A stretch of DNA of 64,000 nt from an uncultured Pelagibacteraceae bacterium (lineage in GTDB: Bacteria > Pseudomonadota > Alphaproteobacteria > Pelagibacterales > Pelagibacteraceae), in assembly GCA_902604035.1 (NCBI GenBank), contig CACKXG010000001.1:1-64000 (forward strand). Reading direction: 5' to 3'. Positions 58,247 through 64,000 of this stretch are shown here, one piece after another. The notes beneath the pieces were generated by a model. That model had not been told where the DNA came from. It saw nothing but the letters and a program-made list of their open reading frames with translations, and searched no databases. The position numbers and the translations under genes were made by a program. Position 1 is the stretch's first letter, and every line of letters starts with the position of its first letter.

Positions 58247-58802
58247 TTAAGGTACTGGAAATTAAAGGTTTATAAAAACTACATTTATAGTGTTCTTTAA
58301 ATTCATAATGTCCGCAATTTTTAGCTATCGAAGAAATAATAAAATCAAATTTTCCATTTATAGGATAAAGCTCTAACTTTTTTTCAACAATATCAAATTT
58401 AAAATTAGATTTTAAACTTTTTACAGCACTAATCATCACCAGAGTTTTGTTATCTTTTAAAAGATAATATGCAAAATCATCTGGAAAAACCGGGAAATCA
58501 TACTCTTGCAAAAAATGTTTTGCCATTTTGGGAAACCATTCATAAGAAATTAATGGCAAAGACTCTTTTGTTTTATAGTTATAAATATAAAGATCTTTTG
58601 GAAAATCATTAATATAATTTGAATTTTCTCCTCGAGCTAAGACGGCTTTTTCACGAGTTTTAAAATATAATGCAAAATTTTTATCGTGCGAATTCATTTG
58701 ATCAATATGAAAAAGGCTATCTACAGATGCTAAATTTTCTTTAGCATTTGATAAATTACTTAAAGAAAACAAGATAATAAAAAATATGAAAAGATTTTTC
58801 AT
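58239..58802 (-). CDS. Conserved-looking hypothetical protein with N-terminal signal peptide
   Basis: 187-aa ORF with signal-like MKNLFIFFIILFSLSNLSNA; no domain recognised by eye. Confidence 0.6.
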   Translation of the reverse strand: MKNLFIFFIILFSLSNLSNAKENLASVDSLFHIDQMNSHDKNFALYFKTREKAVLARGENSNYINDFPKDLYIYNYKTKESLPLISYEWFPKMAKHFLQEYDFPVFPDDFAYYLLKDNKTLVMISAVKSLKSNFKFDIVEKKLELYPINGKFDFIISSIAKNCGHYEFKEHYKCSFYKPLISSTLIN

Positions 58803-58850
58803 GATTTAACTTAAAAAAAAAATTTGAGTTATGTTTGTTTAGATTGTGGC

Positions 58851-59669
58851 TTAATTTAAACTATCAACAAATGATTTAAGAGCTAACACAAGTTTATCAT
58901 CATATTCCATCATATGATCGTCATATTTTGTAAAATATGAATATTTGGGTTCACTTGCTAAATTAAAAATTTTTTTACCCATCCAAAATGGAACTATTTG
59001 GTCGGCCTCACCATGCATTACTAATATTGGAATATTAATATTTTTAATTTTTTTATTATTTTCATACTTATCTTTTAAAATTAAACCTACTGGAATATAT
59101 GGATAAAAATTTTTCGCAGCCTCTATCATTGATGTGAAGGGCGTTTCTAATATTAATCCTGCAAAATTTTTATTCTGAGTAATTTCAGTGGCAATGCCCG
59201 TTCCTAATGACTCTCCATAAATAATTATATCTTCTTCTTTTAGACCTTTTTCTTTAAGCCAGTTTATTGCACTAGCACCATCTGTATAAAGACCCTCCTC
59301 ACTTGGTTTTCCTTTATTACCGCTAAACCCTCTCCATGCAATAATTAAAAAATTAATATCCATGTCTTTAAAATGATTTAACTTATGGATTCTGTTTTCA
59401 AGTGTCCCTGCATTTCCGTGAAAATAAACTATTGTTTTATAACTTTTTAAATTTTTATTATGAAACCAGCCTAAAAGATTAATATTATCAGTTGTTTTGA
59501 TGGTAACTTTTTCAATGTTAACTTCTAAATTATCTCCAGAATAATTATTCTCATCAGGATGATACATTAAATTTCTTTGAAAAAAGAATAAGAAAATTAA
59601 TATAATTAAGTAAATTGCAACAATACCAATAAATAATTCCAAAAAAAAATTCCTACGTTTTATTTTCAT
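58851..59669 (-). CDS. Membrane-anchored alpha/beta hydrolase
   Basis: N-terminal TM; YFHGNAGTLENRIHKLNHF; IIYGESLGTGIATEI; VMHGEADQIVPFWMGKKIF. Confidence 0.85.
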   Translation of the reverse strand: MKIKRRNFFLELFIGIVAIYLIILIFLFFFQRNLMYHPDENNYSGDNLEVNIEKVTIKTTDNINLLGWFHNKNLKSYKTIVYFHGNAGTLENRIHKLNHFKDMDINFLIIAWRGFSGNKGKPSEEGLYTDGASAINWLKEKGLKEEDIIIYGESLGTGIATEITQNKNFAGLILETPFTSMIEAAKNFYPYIPVGLILKDKYENNKKIKNINIPILVMHGEADQIVPFWMGKKIFNLASEPKYSYFTKYDDHMMEYDDKLVLALKSFVDSLN

Positions 59670-60891
59670 ATTTTTTTCTATTTAATATTAAAAAAAATAT
59701 ATAAGAAATAATACTTAAGATTAAGAAAACTGAAAAAGCTGATTTAAAAGCAAATATTTCTGTGTGACCCATGCCTTTAACAATATCTATCACTAATCCC
59801 ATTAGCCATTGCATTATGAATGTTCCTGCGAATATTAATAAATTAAATGAAGTTAATGCTTTACCAGCAGAATAACCTGAAAAAGATAGGCCCACAGCTG
59901 GCTGTGTAACTGATAAAAAAATTGAACTTAAAATAAATAAAGTTATGTAGAATGCACCCGCTTTTGGGCCAAGCAATATAATCACAAACATTACAGAAAA
60001 ACTAATTGGCAAACCTAATTTAAGTATTCTTTTTGCAGTAAAACCTATACCTGAAATTTTTGGTAAAAAATAACCCCACAAAAAAAAGGATACCAACATA
60101 GTTACATTGATCCAAAATAATCCTGTAGCGCTCTGAAGTGGTGTATAACCAGCAACTCTAGTCATCCATGGGCCTGCCCATAAAGTTTGTATAGCCATTA
60201 AGCCCCCATAATTAAATAAACCCATTGGAATTACACTTATAAAAAATCTATTTTTCCAAACTTCTGATAAAGTTCCAGTATTACTTGACTCTTCTAACTC
60301 TTTATTTTTAGTTAAATTCCATTTTGGAATGAAAACTAACATTAGAAAAATACTAATTAAAATTAAGATAGCGATACCTCCAAATATCCATCTCCATCCG
60401 AAACTAGGCAATAAAAGTTGCACAGGCAATGTGGATGACAAAAAACCTAATGATGCAATCATTAACATCCATGAGTTTGCTCTTTGTTGCTGATTTTCTG
60501 CATACCATATTCTGTAACCCGTTAACGGAGCCATCAAACAAGCACTTACACCTACACCAATTAGAATTCTTGAAACTAACAATCCAGAAAAGCTTTCAGC
60601 TAAAGCAAATGATCCTGTTCCAACTAATGCAATTAATAAAAAAGAAGAGATAATTTTTTTTGGTCCATATTTATCTAACAAATATCCAAGCGGTATTTGC
60701 ATACAAGCAAAACCTAAAAAATAACCTCCAGCTAATAATCCTAAATCAGCTGCTAATAAATTAAATTCTGAGGTTAATACTGGTGAAAGTGTTGCAGTAA
60801 TTGCACGTAACAAACATGATAAAAAATAACCAAATGCAAATACAAAAAAAACAATAATAGCCTGTTTTTTTGGTAAAATATAATTTTCCAT
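59653..60891 (-). CDS. Major facilitator superfamily transporter
   Basis: About 12 TM; SCLLRAITATLSPVLTSEFNLLAADLGLLAGGYFLGFACMQIPLGYLLDKYGPKK. Confidence 0.85.
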   Translation of the reverse strand: MENYILPKKQAIIVFFVFAFGYFLSCLLRAITATLSPVLTSEFNLLAADLGLLAGGYFLGFACMQIPLGYLLDKYGPKKIISSFLLIALVGTGSFALAESFSGLLVSRILIGVGVSACLMAPLTGYRIWYAENQQQRANSWMLMIASLGFLSSTLPVQLLLPSFGWRWIFGGIAILILISIFLMLVFIPKWNLTKNKELEESSNTGTLSEVWKNRFFISVIPMGLFNYGGLMAIQTLWAGPWMTRVAGYTPLQSATGLFWINVTMLVSFFLWGYFLPKISGIGFTAKRILKLGLPISFSVMFVIILLGPKAGAFYITLFILSSIFLSVTQPAVGLSFSGYSAGKALTSFNLLIFAGTFIMQWLMGLVIDIVKGMGHTEIFAFKSAFSVFLILSIISYIFFLILNRKKYENKT

Positions 60892-60894
60892 TAA

Positions 60895-63546
60895 TTAAAA
60901 GTTTAAAGATATATCTCTATGAACTGAGTTACACCTAGCAACAAATTTAGCTTGTTCTTTAGTTAATCTGTTTTGAAGTCTAAGACCAATATTATGTTTG
61001 ATAACATCATTATATTTAATTAATTCAGGTATCAAATTCTTATTAGCATCATCTCTCCATGAAACTTCTAAATTGAAAAGATCAAAAGTCTCTGAACTTA
61101 CTTCAGACAATTTTTGCTCATCCACCTCATCATTATCTATAACTGATATTAGGTCATCTAATTTATTTGCAAATTCTTCGGTTCCAGAAATTTCTCCTAG
61201 TTTTTCAAAAAGATTATCAATTATTGATATTGCGTTTTCGTAATTTCTATTATCAATATTATATTTTAATTCTTTTATTTCTGATGAAAGTTCTTTTAAT
61301 TTTTCATTATCATTTATAAACATTACTATTTGATCCAGAGTTTCATAAGCTTCATCGACATTTTTTCTATACCTTTTTGTTCTTGTGTTTTTTGCTTTAT
61401 GCAGTATTTCAAACTCTCTATTTTTAGCTTTCCAACTTTCAGGAACTTTATCTTGAAGTTCTTTAATTTCTAGCTCGTAATTCTCGATCTTTAATTCTAA
61501 TTTATTTTTATTTGATAAGTTATCATCATCTAAATTTCTTATTTCAGCTTTTGTTTTTTTAATTTTCTGGTCTATTTTTCTAATTTTTTTCTCAATTTTT
61601 CTTACATTGAAATGCAAGTCCCTATAATCTTTTGTGAATAATTCATATTCTTCCTCTGTTTTTTGAAGTTTTTTAACAATAGAAAAAGTCCCAAGCGCAT
61701 TATCAAAATGCTCTTCAAAAATATCTAATTTATCCATTGGAAGATTTGCCGGAGTTAATTTCTGCATGTCTTTTATTGCATTAGTAATTCTTTGTTCTTC
61801 AGTGTTGTAAATCGCAAATTTGTACTCTTGTAAGCAATATTGTAACTTTGGATTCATCGGTGGTGGAGCAACGTTTGATGTTAAATATGTTCTTGCTGGT
61901 AGATAGTTTACTAATGATGGATAGAAACCAACAATTCCAAGACCTATTAATTGTAAAATAATGAATGGAATAACACCTTTCCAGATATTTAAAGTAGTAA
62001 CAAGTTTTGAAGCTACACCTTTTAAGTAAAATAATGCAAAACCAAATGGTGGTGTTAAAAATGAGGTTTGTAAATTCACCCCAATCATTACACCAAGCCA
62101 AATTGCACTTACATTAGCTCCTGGTTCAGCTAATAATATCGGAGCAATGATAGGAACAACAACAACGGCTATTTCTATAAAATCAAGAAAGAAACCTAAT
62201 AAAAAAATCACTGCCATTACAACAATAAACTGTGTCCAAAATCCCCCTGGCAAATCTTGAAGAAAATCTCTTACTAGCTCTTCACCTCCAAATGCTCTAA
62301 ATCCAGAGGTTAACATTGCAGCACCTAATAAAATTATAAAAACCATTGAAGTCGTTACACATGTTTCTGTAACAACCTCTCTTAAAACATTCTCAATTTT
62401 GTATGCTCTCCAAAAACTCCAAACAATTCCAATTAAAAAAGTAATTGTAAAAAATCCTGTGATAAAAATTGCTGTAAGATCTCTAGTTTCTACAGCCTTA
62501 ATATTTAAATTGTAATTATTAGATAAAATATAAATTGGAATGACAGATAAAATTGCAATTATAATTGGATAGTAAGCATCTTTTTTTCCTTTATGTAAAC
62601 GATAACCAGCCATCATGGTTGCGCCTATTGCTCCAATTGATCCAGCTTGATTAACGGTTGCAATACCTAAAAGTATAGATCCTAAAACCGCAAAAATTAA
62701 AGCAAGTGGAGGAATAATTACTATTAAAACCTTAATCCAAAATTTTGAATCAAAATTTCCTTTAAATGGAACGGGAGGAGCTGCCTTAGGATTTAGTCTT
62801 GCGTATACAAATACATAAATCATATACAAACCAACCAAAACTAAACCAGGTAATAATGCCCCCAAAAACATATCTCCTGCAGAAGTAGATCCTACTCTAA
62901 ATTCTCCGGGCATATTAAATTCACCAGTTAAAATTTTGTAATCAGTCTGACGCATAGTATTTGCAACATCAGCCGCACTTGCTAATTGATCAGCTATAAT
63001 AATCAATACAATTGATGGAGGTATAATTTGCCCAAGTGTTCCTGATGAACAAACAATTCCACTTGCTAGACTTTTATCATATTTATTATTAAGCATTGTG
63101 GGTAATGATATTAATCCCATTGCTATTACTGTTGCGCCAACAATACCTGTGGTAGCTGCAAGTAATGCCCCAACAAAAATTACTGATATTCCTAAACCTC
63201 CAGGGATAGGTCCAAACAACTGCCCCATTGTAACTAAAAGATCTTCCGCAATTTTTGATTTTTGCAGCATGATCCCCATGAAAATAAATAAAGGAATTGC
63301 AATTAAAGTATCAGTTTCTACATCCCAGTAGTTACTCCTAAAGTTTGTAATACCGGCGGTTAACCATTCTTTAGGGCCATCAACAGCAAAATAAGCGCTA
63401 CTATCTCCTGCAAATAAATAACCAAAAAAAGCAGCTAGCCCGATTGAAATTATTGCTGATCCAGGTAATGCAAAAGCTACTGGAAAACCAGAAGCTAATG
63501 CTCCAATCATTATAATTACAAGTAAAGCTAAAAATAAATGTTCCAT
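60895..63546 (-). CDS. TRAP transporter large permease (DctM type) with long charged C-terminal extension
   Basis: IPLFIFMGIMLQKSKIAEDLLVTMGQLFGPIPGGLGISVIFVGALLAATTGIVGATVIAMGLISLPTML; GTLGQIIPPSIVLIIIADQ; TSFLTPPFGFALFYLKGV; then ~300 aa hydrophilic coiled-coil-like sequence. Confidence 0.92.
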   Translation of the reverse strand: MEHLFLALLVIIMIGALASGFPVAFALPGSAIISIGLAAFFGYLFAGDSSAYFAVDGPKEWLTAGITNFRSNYWDVETDTLIAIPLFIFMGIMLQKSKIAEDLLVTMGQLFGPIPGGLGISVIFVGALLAATTGIVGATVIAMGLISLPTMLNNKYDKSLASGIVCSSGTLGQIIPPSIVLIIIADQLASAADVANTMRQTDYKILTGEFNMPGEFRVGSTSAGDMFLGALLPGLVLVGLYMIYVFVYARLNPKAAPPVPFKGNFDSKFWIKVLIVIIPPLALIFAVLGSILLGIATVNQAGSIGAIGATMMAGYRLHKGKKDAYYPIIIAILSVIPIYILSNNYNLNIKAVETRDLTAIFITGFFTITFLIGIVWSFWRAYKIENVLREVVTETCVTTSMVFIILLGAAMLTSGFRAFGGEELVRDFLQDLPGGFWTQFIVVMAVIFLLGFFLDFIEIAVVVVPIIAPILLAEPGANVSAIWLGVMIGVNLQTSFLTPPFGFALFYLKGVASKLVTTLNIWKGVIPFIILQLIGLGIVGFYPSLVNYLPARTYLTSNVAPPPMNPKLQYCLQEYKFAIYNTEEQRITNAIKDMQKLTPANLPMDKLDIFEEHFDNALGTFSIVKKLQKTEEEYELFTKDYRDLHFNVRKIEKKIRKIDQKIKKTKAEIRNLDDDNLSNKNKLELKIENYELEIKELQDKVPESWKAKNREFEILHKAKNTRTKRYRKNVDEAYETLDQIVMFINDNEKLKELSSEIKELKYNIDNRNYENAISIIDNLFEKLGEISGTEEFANKLDDLISVIDNDEVDEQKLSEVSSETFDLFNLEVSWRDDANKNLIPELIKYNDVIKHNIGLRLQNRLTKEQAKFVARCNSVHRDISLNF

Positions 63547-63549
63547 TAT

Positions 63550-64000
63550 TTAATTCTTTAAAAGTTTATGACTGCTACTCATAAAGTAGCTAGTGAATTG
63601 AGTTAACATACTTACTGCAAACACAGCTAAATAAACTGCCATTAGATAAAGTAAATATAATCCGTTTGAACCTTGCTGCGTAATTTCAAATGAAATTACA
63701 GGACCATTGATGATACTAGCTTTGCCCCCCATGCCTAAAAATATTACAATCAAACATAAAGGAATTCCTAGAATTAATGAGCCAATTGCATTAGTCCATG
63801 CTTTTTTACGTTCGGTAAAACCAGTATAAAGAACATCAACTCTAACGTGGCCCTCGTGAATTAACGCATATGCGCTTGCAAATAAATAAAGGGCTGCATA
63901 CCAAAAACGAACTAAGTCACCTTGGAATGCTTGTTCATATTGAAAAATAAATCTTGATAATACAATTAAAAATTCACTTCCAACTACTAAAACTGCTAAC
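63550..64000 (-). CDS. TRAP transporter small permease (DctQ type), partial at right edge
   Basis: Reverse-strand translation runs off the window: ...RFIFQYEQAFQGDLVRFWYAALYLFASAYALIHEGHVRVDVLYTGFTERKKAWTNAIGSLILGIPLCLIVIFLGMGG... Confidence 0.85.
   Translation of the reverse strand, partial: LAVLVVGSEFLIVLSRFIFQYEQAFQGDLVRFWYAALYLFASAYALIHEGHVRVDVLYTGFTERKKAWTNAIGSLILGIPLCLIVIFLGMGGKASIINGPVISFEITQQGSNGLYLLYLMAVYLAVFAVSMLTQFTSYFMSSSHKLLKN

Noticed and set aside
61799-62101. 100-aa Cys/Trp-rich minus-strand ORF within the TRAP permease gene
   Set aside because: Alternate-frame reading of a transmembrane-coding region.

Overview
This 64 kb window is AT-rich, densely packed and consistent with a SAR11 / Pelagibacterales (Alphaproteobacteria) chromosome. 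That taxon call rests on recognised gene content and low GC, not on a database search. I see no rRNA, tRNA, CRISPR array, prophage or transposon. Main loci in order: partial polA; bioY; a RegA/ActR-type response regulator; a polyamine cluster (PLP decarboxylase, deoxyhypusine-synthase-like protein, agmatinase family); yhhQ-rpmB-pyrD and class I lysS; trkH-ampG-NlpC/P60; tyrA-hisC; metX-metW behind a SAM-II riboswitch; gloB; rplU-rpmA-obg-proB-proA-nadD-rsfS-ctpA-rppH; atpHAGDC; priA; the TCA block lpd-sucBA-sucDC-mdh; mmsA; sdhBADC; asd; a DMSP demethylation cluster (dmdA, alpha/beta hydrolase, dmdB-like, dmdC-like); leuBDC; rplS-trmD-rpsP-ffh with a structured RNA leader; dapF-ftsY; and a TRAP transporter next to an MFS/hydrolase pair. 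Points most worth a second look: a one-base frameshift in an A8 run in mmsA; the structured ffh leader (GNRA and UUCG hairpins, mutually exclusive pairings); matching Ala/Pro/Lys/Glu tandem-repeat tails on S16 and L19; the absence of rimM, rlmH and mtaB from their usual operon positions; stop-codon overlap at all five convergent gene pairs; a DctM permease with a ~300-aa coiled-coil tail; the DHS-like/agmatinase polyamine cluster; and a U8 tract directly after the SAM-II riboswitch. I found no clear new defence or mobile system; most of the window is core housekeeping.
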